DNA of 11,410 nt from JBFXDI01 sp050181295 (GCA_050181295.1 JBFXDI010000120.1:1-11410), one strand, 5' to 3'; positions 1 through 6,354 are shown, counted from the first letter of the stretch. Numbers and translations: made by a program. The notes: generated by a model not told the origin, from the letters alone.

Positions 1-721
1 GTTCCGCGGCGTCGCCTTCGAATTCCGGTTCCGCACCAGGCGGGGGAAATTCCTCTGGGACTGGTCGTTCTTCGGGGGCTCTCTCATCGCCACGCTCTGC
101 CAGGGCATAGCGCTCGGCGCCTTCATCCAGGGGATCGAGGTCCAAAACCGCGCCTATGCCGGCGGCTGGTGGGATTGGCTCACCCCCTTCAGCCTCTTCA
201 CGGGCCTTGCGCTCGCGGTGGGCTACGCGGCGCTGGGCGCGGGATGGCTCATCATCAAGACGGAGGGCGAGCTTCAGGAGATATGCTATCGGCTGGCGAA
301 GCCGATCGGCGCCACGCTTCTCGTCGCGATCGGCGCCGTTAGCCTCTGGACGCCGCTGCTCGACACGGAAATCGCCGCGCGCTGGTTCAGTTGGCCCAAC
401 ATTCTCTATCTGTCGCCGATCCCGCTTCTGGTTCTGCTTGCCGGCTGGCTCTACTTCGCGGGGCTGGCGGGACGGCGTGAACGCTGGCCGTTCGCGGGCG
501 CGCTGGCGCTCTTTCTCCTGTCCTATGCGGGGCTGGGCGTGAGCCTCTTTCCGCACGTCGTGCCGCCGCGCATCACGATCTGGGACGCCGCCGCGCCGGA
601 CAAGAGCCTGGGCTTCATGCTCGTCGGCGCGGCGATCCTCGTGCCCATCATCCTGGCCTACACCGCCCATGCCTACTGGGTCTTCAGGGGCAAGGTCGGC
701 GATTCGGGATATCACCATTGA
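1..721 (+). CDS. cydB: Cytochrome bd-type quinol oxidase subunit II, 3' part
   Basis: This is the C-terminal 239 residues of a cytochrome bd (cyanide-insensitive type) quinol oxidase subunit II. That integral membrane subunit pairs with subunit I to oxidise quinol and reduce oxygen to water. The visible part opens with RGVAFEFR, a conserved signature of this subunit, followed by several hydrophobic helices (IATLCQGIALGAFIQG, SLFTGLALAVGYAALGAGWL, the LSPIPLLVLLAGWLYF stretch, and the last helix MLVGAAILVPIILAYTAHAYWVF). The usual length is about 335 residues, so roughly 95 N-terminal residues and subunit I lie before the window. The reading frame is continuous from base 2. The stop TGA overlaps the start of the DUF2474 gene, so the two are translationally coupled. 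No EcfG-type promoter is visible for it here. The family call is firm; the CydB versus CioB subtype is not resolved. Confidence 0.93.
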   Translation, partial: FRGVAFEFRFRTRRGKFLWDWSFFGGSLIATLCQGIALGAFIQGIEVQNRAYAGGWWDWLTPFSLFTGLALAVGYAALGAGWLIIKTEGELQEICYRLAKPIGATLLVAIGAVSLWTPLLDTEIAARWFSWPNILYLSPIPLLVLLAGWLYFAGLAGRRERWPFAGALALFLLSYAGLGVSLFPHVVPPRITIWDAAAPDKSLGFMLVGAAILVPIILAYTAHAYWVFRGKVGDSGYHH

Positions 722-834
722 AGGAGCAGGTGCCGCTCTGGCGGCGGGTTGGCTGGTTCGCGCTCCTCTGGCTGGCTGGCGTGGCCTCCCTGGCCGCAGT
801 TGCAGGTCTTATCAAGTTCGCGCTCCTTGGCTGA
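718..834 (+). CDS. DUF2474 (CydX-like) small subunit of cytochrome bd oxidase
   Basis: A 38-residue single-helix peptide starting at TTG, whose start overlaps the TGA stop of the oxidase subunit II gene by four bases. It reads KEQVPLWRRVGWFALLWLAG followed by a hydrophobic stretch and ends KFALLG. The W-x-RR-x-GWF...W pattern before one membrane helix is that of DUF2474 proteins. These are encoded directly after cydB/cioB genes and are thought to play the part of CydX/CbdX, the small subunit that stabilises the oxidase. No strong Shine-Dalgarno is present, so translation probably depends on coupling to the upstream gene. The unusual start codon and small size make it easy to miss. The family is recognised from sequence; its role is inferred from position and family. 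Confidence 0.82.
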   Translation: MKEQVPLWRRVGWFALLWLAGVASLAAVAGLIKFALLG

Positions 835-856
835 GCCTGGCAGCGCCTCTTCCGGA

Positions 857-881
857 GGAACCGGAAAGCCCCTTGCGCGTT
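857..881 (+). promoter_or_regulatory. EcfG-type promoter for the 25-aa membrane peptide
   Basis: GGAAC at 857-861, a 16-bp spacer, then CGTT at 878-881: an exact match to the alphaproteobacterial EcfG consensus. It points at the peptide start 36 bp downstream. The -35 lies within a small inverted repeat, TTCCGG-AGGAA-CCGGAA (850-866), just after the oxidase genes. Confidence 0.8.
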
Positions 882-916
882 ATCGAGGCGGCGACAACCA
901 GCGAGGAGAGACTGCC

Positions 917-994
917 ATGAGGGGGGTTCTTTTGTGGCTTGTGGGGATTCCCATCCCCATCATCATTCTTCTCTATCTTTTCAACGTGATCTGA
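917..994 (+). CDS. 25-aa single-helix membrane peptide under EcfG control
   Basis: A tiny ORF of 25 residues, MRGVLLWLVGIPIPIIILLY followed by LFNVI, which is almost entirely one membrane helix with a Pro-containing centre (IPIPIII). A good Shine-Dalgarno (GAGGAGA, 903-909) sits seven bases before the ATG. An exact EcfG promoter lies upstream, giving a short leader of about 30 nt. The combination of promoter, ribosome site and a clean hydrophobic reading frame makes it a real gene despite its size. I recall similar short peptides in Rhizobiales without a known function, but I assign no named family. It probably sits in the inner membrane as a stress-induced peptide (inference). Confidence 0.75.
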   Translation: MRGVLLWLVGIPIPIIILLYLFNVI

Positions 995-1111
995 CGTTTG
1001 CGGCAGCGCGCGTTTTCTGCCGGCTGCAAAACCCCCGTAACTGCTCAAGACTCAAACGGCCTCGTTCGCAGAGCGAATGGATGAGGGGCCTTCACTGCGG
1101 AGACGAAACAC

Positions 1112-1264
1112 ATGACCACAATTCTCATCGTCATTCTTGTCCTGATCCTGCTCGGCGCACTGCCGACCTGGGGTTACAGCCGCTCGTGGGGCTATGGACC
1201 CTCGGGCCTTCTGGGCGTCGTCGTCATCGTTCTTCTCATCCTGCTGCTCACCGGCCGGCTCTGA
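1112..1264 (+). CDS. DUF3309 family small membrane protein
   Basis: A 50-residue protein with two hydrophobic stretches, MTTILIVILVLILLGALPTW at the N-terminus and VVVIVLLILLL near the end. They flank a polar, aromatic turn (GYSRSWGYGPSG), and the protein ends TGRL. The order helix, LGALPTW, Y-S-x-x-W-G-Y-x-P-S-G, helix is the DUF3309 pattern, common in small alphaproteobacterial stress-associated membrane proteins of unknown function. GGAG at about 1099-1102 serves as ribosome site. It lies 117 bp after the 25-aa peptide and 31 bp before the extensin-family gene. I found no EcfG motif directly in front of it, so read-through from the 857-881 promoter is the simplest source of transcription (inference). 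An imperfect hairpin (about 1057-1089) lies in its leader. Confidence 0.82.
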   Translation: MTTILIVILVLILLGALPTWGYSRSWGYGPSGLLGVVVIVLLILLLTGRL

Positions 1265-1295
1265 TCTCCGGCAGGGTGACGAGGGGGCATGAGAT

Positions 1296-2159
1296 ATGGA
1301 AACGCGCCGCAATCCACGCCGGATCTTGCGGCGCGTTTTGCTGTCTGTCTTTGGCGTCACAGCCGCCGTGGCCCTGACGTCCGAGGCTTGGGCCGCCAAG
1401 CCGCGGGACGTGCCGCTGCCCAAGCCGAAGCCGTCGGTCGCGCGCGACAGCACCGCTCCGGTGCCCCGGCCCAAGCCTCAAGTTCCGCAAGATGCGGCGG
1501 AACCGGCGAGGAAGCCAGGCGATCGCGACCAGAGGATTTCGGCGCTTCCGCCGCATGTGACCGCCGATGAGATGCCGCCAAAGGCGCCTCCGGTGCTGCG
1601 CTCGGATGTCTGCCTCGAGGCTCTGAAGGCGGAGGGCGTCGAGGCTGTCCGCGCCGAGGCGCCCAAGGACAAGCCCTGGTGCATCATCGACGATCCCGTG
1701 GCGGTGGTGTCCGTGACCGGGCCGGGCGGCAAGGTCGATTTTCCTGCCAAGCCGCTCCTTTCCTGCACATTCGCCAGAGCCTTTGCGAGCTGGATCAACG
1801 GTGTCGTGGCGCCTGTCGGTGCCCAGACGATGGAGTCCGAGATCAAATCCATCGACACGGGGCCTGGCTATGTCTGCCGCAACATGAACGGCGCGACGCA
1901 GGGCAAGCGCAGCGCCCATGCCATCGGCAATGCGATGGATGTCGTCGGTTTCCGCTTTCATAGCGGGAAGAACGTGCTGGTCGAGTCCTTCGACGCCGCG
2001 AAGGGCGACGAGCGCCTGTTCCTGTCCGCGCTCAGGACATCCGCCTGTGGCTACTTCCTGACGGTCCTCGGCCCAGGGTCCGATGCGGCCCACGGCAACC
2101 ATTTGCACGTCGATATCGCCCAGCACGGCCGCAGCGCCAATTACCGCATCTGCCAGTAA
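1296..2159 (+). CDS. Extensin family (extensin-like C-terminal domain) secreted protein
   Basis: A 287-residue exported protein. It has an Arg-rich N-terminus and a hydrophobic segment with a likely signal peptidase site after AWA (about residue 33). A Pro/Lys/Arg-rich linker follows (about 35-100), then the extensin-like domain (about 105-287) with six cysteines (106, 129, 157, 194, 251, 286) that could form disulfides in the periplasm. SAHAIGNAMDVVGF (H208, D215) and AAHGNHLHVD (H266, H269, H271) resemble the metal-binding H-x(6)-D and H-x-H motifs of LAS/M15-type peptidoglycan peptidases. A cell-wall peptidase-like role is therefore plausible but not proven for this family. The ATG at 1296 is preceded by a GGCAGGGTGACGAGGGGG purine-rich stretch. 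It follows the DUF3309 gene by 31 bp and is nine bases from the next gene, suggesting an operon. Confidence 0.88.
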   Translation: METRRNPRRILRRVLLSVFGVTAAVALTSEAWAAKPRDVPLPKPKPSVARDSTAPVPRPKPQVPQDAAEPARKPGDRDQRISALPPHVTADEMPPKAPPVLRSDVCLEALKAEGVEAVRAEAPKDKPWCIIDDPVAVVSVTGPGGKVDFPAKPLLSCTFARAFASWINGVVAPVGAQTMESEIKSIDTGPGYVCRNMNGATQGKRSAHAIGNAMDVVGFRFHSGKNVLVESFDAAKGDERLFLSALRTSACGYFLTVLGPGSDAAHGNHLHVDIAQHGRSANYRICQ

Positions 2160-2168
2160 GGCTTTCCC

Positions 2169-3068
2169 ATGCCGGCCCCCAAGACCCGCAAGCCGAACGT
2201 CAAAAGGGCCGGCAAGCAGGAAGCGGACGTCCACGCCGCCACCGAGGAACGCCTGGCTAAGGAGGGGACGAAGCTCACCTCGTCCGAGCTCGAAAGCGTC
2301 GAGGAGCGGCTGCGGCTCCGGGCGGCGATCGTCTACGAGATCATACGGCAGGAAGGCGAGGAGGAGCTTTCGCGGCCCGCCTCCGGCCTTGCCTGGTCCG
2401 GCTTCAGCGCCGGCGTCACCATCAGCTTCTCGCTCGTGGCGCAGGCGCTGCTGCACGTCCATCTGCCGGACGTCGCGTGGCGGCCGCTGGTTGAAAGCCT
2501 CGGCTACAGCGTGGGCTTTGTCCTGGTGATCATGGCTCGCCAGCAGCTCTTCACCGAGAACACCATCACTGCCGTGCTCCCCCTTCTTGCCCAGCAGAGC
2601 TTGAAAAACCTGGCCCTCACGGCGAGGCTCTGGAGCATCGTGCTGCTCGCCAACCTTGCCGGCACGTTCGTGTTCGCCGCGCTCATGTGGTCTGGCCACT
2701 TCTTCGATCCGCCGGTCAACGAAGGCATGCGCGACGTCGCGCGCCATTTCGTGGATCTCGATTGGGATGGCTTCCTCTTCCGCGGCATCATTTCGGGATG
2801 GCTGATAGCGATGCTGGTCTGGCTGCTGCCGGTGGTGGAAACGGCGGCGCTGCTCGTGATCGTTCTCGTCACCTATGTGATGGGCTTGGCCGGAGCGACT
2901 CATGTCATCGCCGGCTCGACCGATGCGTTCCTGCTCGCGCTTCACGGAGACATCGGTTGGGGCAGGGCGATCCTCGGGATGCTCTTTCCGACCCTCGTAG
3001 GCAATATCATCGGAGGGACGGCCCTGTTCTCCTTCCTGTCCTACGGACAGGTGAAGGAAGAGCTCTAA
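2169..3068 (+). CDS. Formate/nitrite transporter family membrane protein (YfdC-like)
   Basis: A 299-residue polytopic membrane protein of the FNT family. The first ~65 residues are charged and cytoplasmic, with a likely helical stretch (SSELESVEERLRLRAAIVYE), unlike the short N-termini of FocA/NirC. Six hydrophobic segments follow (about 76-98, 110-130, 151-175, 203-222, 226-247, 264-290). The motif GLAGATHVIAGSTDAF places H245 where FNT channels have their conserved pore histidine. FRGIISGWLIAMLVW matches the repeated half-helix region. The charged N-terminus and GSTDAF point to the YfdC-like branch, whose substrate is unknown, rather than to FocA or NirC. It starts nine bases after the extensin-family stop, with no clear ribosome site, and is closed by a strong terminator. 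Family confident; transported anion not assignable. Confidence 0.88.
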   Translation: MPAPKTRKPNVKRAGKQEADVHAATEERLAKEGTKLTSSELESVEERLRLRAAIVYEIIRQEGEEELSRPASGLAWSGFSAGVTISFSLVAQALLHVHLPDVAWRPLVESLGYSVGFVLVIMARQQLFTENTITAVLPLLAQQSLKNLALTARLWSIVLLANLAGTFVFAALMWSGHFFDPPVNEGMRDVARHFVDLDWDGFLFRGIISGWLIAMLVWLLPVVETAALLVIVLVTYVMGLAGATHVIAGSTDAFLLALHGDIGWGRAILGMLFPTLVGNIIGGTALFSFLSYGQVKEEL

Positions 3069-3075
3069 GACGAAG

Positions 3076-3104
3076 AAAGCCGGGAAGGTCATTCCCGGCT
3101 TTTT
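3076..3104 (+). terminator. Rho-independent terminator between convergent operons
   Basis: A perfect 11-bp stem (AAAGCCGGGAA at 3076-3086, TTCCCGGCTTT at 3092-3102) with a 5-nt loop and a run of T to 3104. It begins eight bases after the FNT-family stop and lies before the 3' end of the convergent dps gene, so it may serve both strands. Confidence 0.9.
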
Positions 3105-3122
3105 CCTTCAGAAGAATTTGCC

Positions 3123-3632
3123 TCAGTCCGAGATGATCGACCGCAGCATCCAGGCGGCCTTTTCGTGATAAGCCATGCGTTCGGTGAGCATGTCCTGGGT
3201 CACGAGATCGTCGGCCTCCTCGGCGTGCTTGGCGACCTCGCGCATGTCCCGCGCCACTGTCTCATTGTCGGAGGCGAGCTGCTGGATCATCGCGCCGGTC
3301 GAGCGGAGCTCCTTCTCCTCGCCGAGATGGGCGAGGGACGCGAGCTTCTTCGAGTTGAGGGGGGCTGGGAAGCCGAGCGCCCTGATGCGTTCGGCGAGCT
3401 CGTCGGCGGCCGCGAACAGATTCCGGTACTGCTCCTCGGTGAGCTTGTGCAGGCCGAAGAAAGTCGGCCCGACGACGTTCCAGTGCACGACCTGCGTCTT
3501 GAGCATCAGCACCACCGTATCGGCAAGCGACCCTGCCAGTGCATTCGCGATAGCCTTGCGGTCCTTGCTGTCGATGCCGGTTTTGACTTGCGCCGAGCTG
3601 CGAGGAACCGCTTCCATGATTTTTGCTGTCAT
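3123..3632 (-). CDS. dps: Dps-family DNA-binding ferritin-like protein
   Basis: A 169-residue member of the Dps family, dodecameric mini-ferritins that oxidise and store iron with hydrogen peroxide and protect DNA under stress. The intersubunit ferroxidase ligands are visible in the LKTQVVHWNVVGPTFFGLH stretch (H50, H62), E66, and the D-x-x-A-E-R motif ADELAERIRALG (D77, E81). The basic, Ala-rich N-terminus is the usual place for DNA contacts. An in-frame ATG lies 15 bp upstream (3647), but GGAG at 3642-3645 is nine bases before the ATG at 3632, so I place the start there. It lies 62 bp behind csbD on the same strand, with a strong hairpin between, and has no EcfG site of its own. Expression from the csbD promoter is likely. 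Confidence 0.92.
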   Translation of the reverse strand: MTAKIMEAVPRSSAQVKTGIDSKDRKAIANALAGSLADTVVLMLKTQVVHWNVVGPTFFGLHKLTEEQYRNLFAAADELAERIRALGFPAPLNSKKLASLAHLGEEKELRSTGAMIQQLASDNETVARDMREVAKHAEEADDLVTQDMLTERMAYHEKAAWMLRSIISD

Positions 3633-3651
3633 TTGATGGATCTCCATAGCA

Positions 3652-3682
3652 AACCGGCCCCCGCCTGAGACGGGGGCCGGTT
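3652..3682 (-). terminator. Intercistronic GC-rich hairpin between csbD and dps
   Basis: A perfect 12-bp inverted repeat (AACCGGCCCCCG / CGGGGGCCGGTT, 3652-3663 and 3671-3682) with a 7-nt loop. Read on the minus strand it follows the csbD stop by 12 bp and ends only three Ts long before the dps leader. It could be a leaky terminator, a processing or stability element, or a check on dps expression. Confidence 0.6.
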
Positions 3683-3694
3683 CAACTGCCTTGA

Positions 3695-3892
3695 CTAGAA
3701 ACTGCGGTTCCAGGTGTCGATTTCCTTCTCCGCCTGGTCCTTGGCATAGCCGTAGCGCTGCTGCAGCCGGCCCGCGAGTTCCTCGCGTTTGCCCGCGATG
3801 ACGTCAAGATCGTCATCGGTCAGCTTGCCCCACTGCTGTTTTGCCTTGCCCTTGAATTCCTTCCAGTTGCCTTCGATGCGATCCCAGTTCAT
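3695..3892 (-). CDS. CsbD family stress protein
   Basis: A 65-residue hydrophilic, Lys/Asp/Glu-rich protein reading MNWDRIEGNWKEFKGKAKQQ, then WGKLTDDDLDVIAGKREELAG, ending KEIDTWNRSF. This is the CsbD pattern (W-x-x-I-x-G-x-W-K-x-x-K-G, W-x-x-L-T-D-D-D-L). The family is sigma-B induced in Bacillus and commonly EcfG-induced in alphaproteobacteria, with no known molecular function. An in-frame ATG 84 bp further upstream would place the start inside the promoter region; AAGGAG just before 3892 decides for the shorter form. An exact EcfG promoter lies 65 bp upstream. It heads a two-gene unit with dps. Confidence 0.92.
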   Translation of the reverse strand: MNWDRIEGNWKEFKGKAKQQWGKLTDDDLDVIAGKREELAGRLQQRYGYAKDQAEKEIDTWNRSF

Positions 3893-3957
3893 CGAGCTCT
3901 CCTTCCTAAAATTGTATCGGATGTCGCCCGCGAGAAATTGCGCGGGGTCCTGGAAAC

Positions 3958-3982
3958 AACGCGGAAGGCGGTGCATCGTTCC
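3958..3982 (-). promoter_or_regulatory. EcfG-type promoter for csbD-dps
   Basis: Minus-strand GGAAC (3982-3978), a 16-bp spacer, CGTT (3961-3958): exact consensus. The expected transcript start is near 3950, giving a leader of about 58 nt before csbD. The -35 lies 12 bp from the end of the upstream kinase gene. Confidence 0.85.
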
Positions 3983-3994
3983 GAAGGAAAGTGG

Positions 3995-5068
3995 CTAGGC
4001 GAGCTCACCGGAGGGAATGGTCAATTCGTAGACCACACCCGTCTTCCCGAAGGAGAGGCGGGCAGACCCCTCGAGTGCCGCCGGGACGACGGTCTCGAGC
4101 AAAATCCGTCCGAAGTTTCGGACATTCGGCGCGGCCGTGCCGTGGGAGTGCTTTTCCGTCCAGAGCAGGGTCAGGAGACCAGGCTCCTTGCCCTTTGCGT
4201 CCGTGATCTCCCAGGTGACGGAGACGTCCCCGGTATCGTCGCGGAGAGCGCCGTGCTTGATGGCGTTGGTGGTGAGTTCATGCAGGGCGAGGCCCACATG
4301 TTGGGCCGCGTTCGGCCTGAGATAGATCGGCGGTCCCTCGTAGCTCACCCGCTCGCCGGTTTCGCCCACATACATCAGCACCTGCGAGCGGATGAGCTCG
4401 CGCATGCCGGCGCCGCGCCAGTTCTGGTCGCTAAGGATCTCATGCGCCCGCGAAAGGGACTGCAGCCTTCCGAAGAACCGCTTCTTGAACTCATCGACGG
4501 AGGAGCTGTTCTGGCCCGACTGGTTGGCGAGGCTCTGCACCACCGCCAAGAGGTTCTTCGAGCGGTGCGCAAGCTCCATCAGGAGAACGCGCTGATGCTC
4601 CTCCCATCGCTTGCGGTCGGTTACGTCGATCGACGCGCAGATCAACCCTACGACCTCGCCGTCCGCATCCTTCTCTGCTTCGATACGAAGGTCGAACCAA
4701 CGATGCTCCCCGTCGACCGCTCGGGGAAATTCCACCCGCTGCGTCTCGCCCGTCTCGAGCGCTGCACGTTTGGCTGGCAGGACGAGGGCGGCACTGGTCT
4801 TGTCAAGAACGTCGTGCGCCCGTGCGCCCTGCATGTCGATGCCGGTCGAGCGGTCTTTGGCGCTGATCACCCAGGTATAGCGCAGCTCCCGATCGAGGCC
4901 GTAGAGTGTCACGCCCGCCAGGTCGATGGCGGTCTTGAAACGCCGCCGGCTGATCTCGAGCTCCCGTGCCAGATCAACCTTGGTCGTGCGGGCTGTCCGT
5001 TCCTGCTTCTCCGTCACGGCGGCCCGTCTTCCATTCGACATCTGTGCGTGCTCGGTTCCATCAGGCAC
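3995..5068 (-). CDS. PAS-domain HWE-family sensor histidine kinase (cytoplasmic)
   Basis: A 357-residue soluble kinase with no membrane segment. A PAS domain covers about residues 38-152 (FKTAIDLAGVTLYGLDRELR ... GLICASIDVTDRK). Then comes an HWE dimerisation/phosphoacceptor region with LMELAHRSKNLLAVVQSLAN (H168), and an ATPase domain with N-box HELTTNAIKHGAL (E264, N268). W303-x-E305 and F319-G320 are as in the HWE subgroup. HWE and HisKA_2 kinases are the usual phosphodonors of PhyR in the alphaproteobacterial GSR, and this gene lies 175 bp behind phyR on the same strand. It is a good candidate PhyR kinase (inference). The start is a GTG, with GGAGG 12 bases upstream; an ATG 27 bp further in (5041) is possible. 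A near-consensus EcfG promoter lies upstream. Confidence 0.9.
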   Translation of the reverse strand: MPDGTEHAQMSNGRRAAVTEKQERTARTTKVDLARELEISRRRFKTAIDLAGVTLYGLDRELRYTWVISAKDRSTGIDMQGARAHDVLDKTSAALVLPAKRAALETGETQRVEFPRAVDGEHRWFDLRIEAEKDADGEVVGLICASIDVTDRKRWEEHQRVLLMELAHRSKNLLAVVQSLANQSGQNSSSVDEFKKRFFGRLQSLSRAHEILSDQNWRGAGMRELIRSQVLMYVGETGERVSYEGPPIYLRPNAAQHVGLALHELTTNAIKHGALRDDTGDVSVTWEITDAKGKEPGLLTLLWTEKHSHGTAAPNVRNFGRILLETVVPAALEGSARLSFGKTGVVYELTIPSGELA

Positions 5069-5205
5069 CGATTTGTCTTGCCTCCATAGTCAGTTCGCGG
5101 CTCTTAGGCCGCCTCTGCGAGAGGGCAGGTGTCCAGCGCACAAGACACCCGCGCGGATGAACAACCGGTGAACCTTCCTCCTTCGAGGATTCTTCGCCTT
5201 ACGCA

Positions 5206-5231
5206 AACCCCTCAGGCTTTCGGGTTGTTCC
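5206..5231 (-). promoter_or_regulatory. Probable EcfG-type promoter for the HWE kinase gene
   Basis: Minus-strand GGAAC (5231-5227), 17-bp spacer, GGTT (5209-5206). One base differs from the consensus -10 (CGTT). It is intergenic, about 140 bp upstream of the kinase start. The only site of the set with an imperfect core, so it may be weaker. Confidence 0.5.
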
Positions 5232-5243
5232 CGACCCGAGCAC

Positions 5244-6053
5244 TCAGCCCGCCGCTGCCTTTTTCAGCCCCGTGGACTTCTGGTCGAAGAACAGCGCCTG
5301 GCTGATGATCGCCTTGACCATTTCCGGCTGGAACGGCTTGGTGATGAGGAAGGCCGGCTCCGGCCGGTCGCCGGTGAGCAGCCTCTCGGGATAGGCGGTG
5401 ATGAAGATCACGGGCGCCTCGAAGCTTTGGAGCAGATCGTTCACGGCGTCGATGCCCGAGCTTCCGTCCGCGAGCTGGATGTCGGCGAGCACGATGCCCG
5501 GATAGCCCGACTGCACGGCCTCCACGGCCTGCTTGCGGGTGCGGGCGATGCCGAGCACGCGGTGACCGAGTGAGGTGACGAGCTGCTCAAGATCCATGGC
5601 GATGATCGGCTCGTCTTCGATGATGAGGACATCTGTCGCCACCTGCTCGGCGATCTCTCTGCCCGCTTCCTCGATAAGGCTGGCGATTTCGTCCTCGCTC
5701 GTATCGAGAACGGCCGCCGCATCCGCCGGCGGAAACTGCTCGACGGTAACGAGAAGAAACGCCTGGCGGGCCCTGGGTGTCAGGTCGGCCAGCCGCGCCT
5801 CGGCCGCGGCCTGAGGAGCCCCTTGCGGCGGTGCGGAGACCGTATTGAGACGCACCGAGGACCAAAGTTTTGTGAAGAGAGCATAGAGCGCGACGCGGGG
5901 ATGCAAATCCGTCTGAAGCGCGCTCGGATCGGCCACCAGAGCCTCGAGCGTCGCCACCACGTAGGCGTCGCCGCTGCTCTGCCGCCCAGTGACAGCCCTC
6001 GCGTACCGACGCAAGTACGGGAGGTACGGCGCAATCTGGGAAGAAATTGACAT
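5244..6053 (-). CDS. phyR: PhyR, anti-anti-sigma response regulator of the general stress response
   Basis: A 269-residue protein with the PhyR architecture. The N-terminal sigma-like domain (about 1-135) has an ECF region-2-like part (YLPYLRRYARAVTG...GDAYVVATLEAL) and a region-4-like part (LADLTPRARQAFLLVTVEQF...AAAVLDTSEDEIASLIEEA). The C-terminal receiver (about 140-260) has acidic residues E146/D147, phosphoacceptor D191 (VLADIQLADGSSGIDAV), T219 in the FITAYP motif (the FATGUY-type receiver signature) and K239. When phosphorylated, the sigma-like domain captures NepR and frees EcfG. AGAGGA precedes the ATG. It lies divergent from nepR-ecfG, with an exact EcfG promoter about 55 bp upstream, so it is expected to be autoregulated. 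Length is as usual for the family. Confidence 0.97.
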   Translation of the reverse strand: MSISSQIAPYLPYLRRYARAVTGRQSSGDAYVVATLEALVADPSALQTDLHPRVALYALFTKLWSSVRLNTVSAPPQGAPQAAAEARLADLTPRARQAFLLVTVEQFPPADAAAVLDTSEDEIASLIEEAGREIAEQVATDVLIIEDEPIIAMDLEQLVTSLGHRVLGIARTRKQAVEAVQSGYPGIVLADIQLADGSSGIDAVNDLLQSFEAPVIFITAYPERLLTGDRPEPAFLITKPFQPEMVKAIISQALFFDQKSTGLKKAAAG

Positions 6054-6083
6054 GGAGATTCCTCTTGACCCCTGCTGATCGCC

Positions 6084-6108
6084 GGAACGATACCCTTGGA
6101 CGGCCGTT
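6084..6108 (+). promoter_or_regulatory. Distal EcfG-type promoter for nepR-ecfG
   Basis: GGAAC (6084-6088), 16-bp spacer, CGTT (6105-6108): exact consensus. Its -10 directly abuts the -10 of the oppositely directed phyR promoter in CGTTAACG. The leader to nepR would be about 240 nt. Confidence 0.78.
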
Positions 6109-6134
6109 AACGACCAGCCGCTTCTTAAGGTTCC
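6109..6134 (-). promoter_or_regulatory. EcfG-type promoter for phyR
   Basis: Minus-strand GGAAC (6134-6130), 17-bp spacer, CGTT (6112-6109): exact consensus. The expected start is near 6102, with a leader of about 48 nt to the phyR ATG. It faces, and cannot be occupied together with, the 6084-6108 promoter. Confidence 0.85.
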
Positions 6135-6162
6135 CTTTAATAGGAAAAATTTTAGAATTGCG

Positions 6163-6188
6163 GGAACAACTCGGCCGATAGCTGCGTT
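6163..6188 (+). promoter_or_regulatory. Proximal EcfG-type promoter for nepR-ecfG
   Basis: GGAAC (6163-6167), 17-bp spacer, CGTT (6185-6188): exact consensus. The expected start is near 6195, with a leader of about 160 nt to nepR. The -10 is itself within GCGTT-AA-AACGC, but no matching minus-strand -35 exists. Confidence 0.85.
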
Positions 6189-6208
6189 AAAACGCGGGCT
6201 GGCGACTG

Positions 6209-6242
6209 AAAAGCTTCGGGAGGCGCGGGGACCGAGGCTTTT
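6209..6242 (+). terminator. Terminator-like hairpin in the nepR-ecfG leader
   Basis: Arms AAAAGCTTCGG (6209-6219) and CCGAGGCTTTT (6232-6242) pair over 11 positions with one G-U wobble, with a 12-nt loop. The 3' arm ends in four T. It lies downstream of both nepR-ecfG promoters and before nepR, so it could attenuate the operon. It is equally terminator-like on the minus strand. Confidence 0.5.
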
Positions 6243-6354
6243 GAGGCAACTGAACTAAAAGGCCTGGGGACCATCATTGCTTCATTGGACCAACTGTCAA
6301 TAACCCAAGAACCAGGGATCGCCCCTTGCATGGTCTCCGGGGCGTAGGGACGCG

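Larger units (their letters stand above)
6054..6354. other. phyR / nepR-ecfG divergent regulatory region
   Basis: 301 bp without a convincing gene. It holds three exact EcfG promoter motifs (6084-6108 plus, 6109-6134 minus, 6163-6188 plus), an AT-rich stretch (about 6135-6160), and a terminator-like hairpin at 6209-6242. The last ~110 bp before nepR contain no motif I recognise apart from a weak TAGGGA ribosome site. A 72-codon minus-strand frame (6152-6370) runs through it but has no coding character. Confidence 0.8.

Noticed and set aside
1498..1522. GGAAC-N16-CGAT inside the extensin-family gene
   Set aside because: The -10 core is wrong and it lies within coding sequence.
1248..3092. 614-codon minus-strand open frame opposite the extensin-family and FNT-family genes
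   Set aside because: It is antisense to two genes with clear family motifs, its translation is Arg/His/Gly-rich with no domain, and it lacks a ribosome site.
3938..5089. 383-codon plus-strand open frame opposite the HWE kinase
   Set aside because: A GC-rich shadow of the kinase; no recognisable domain, and the minus strand shows H-, N- and W-x-E motifs.
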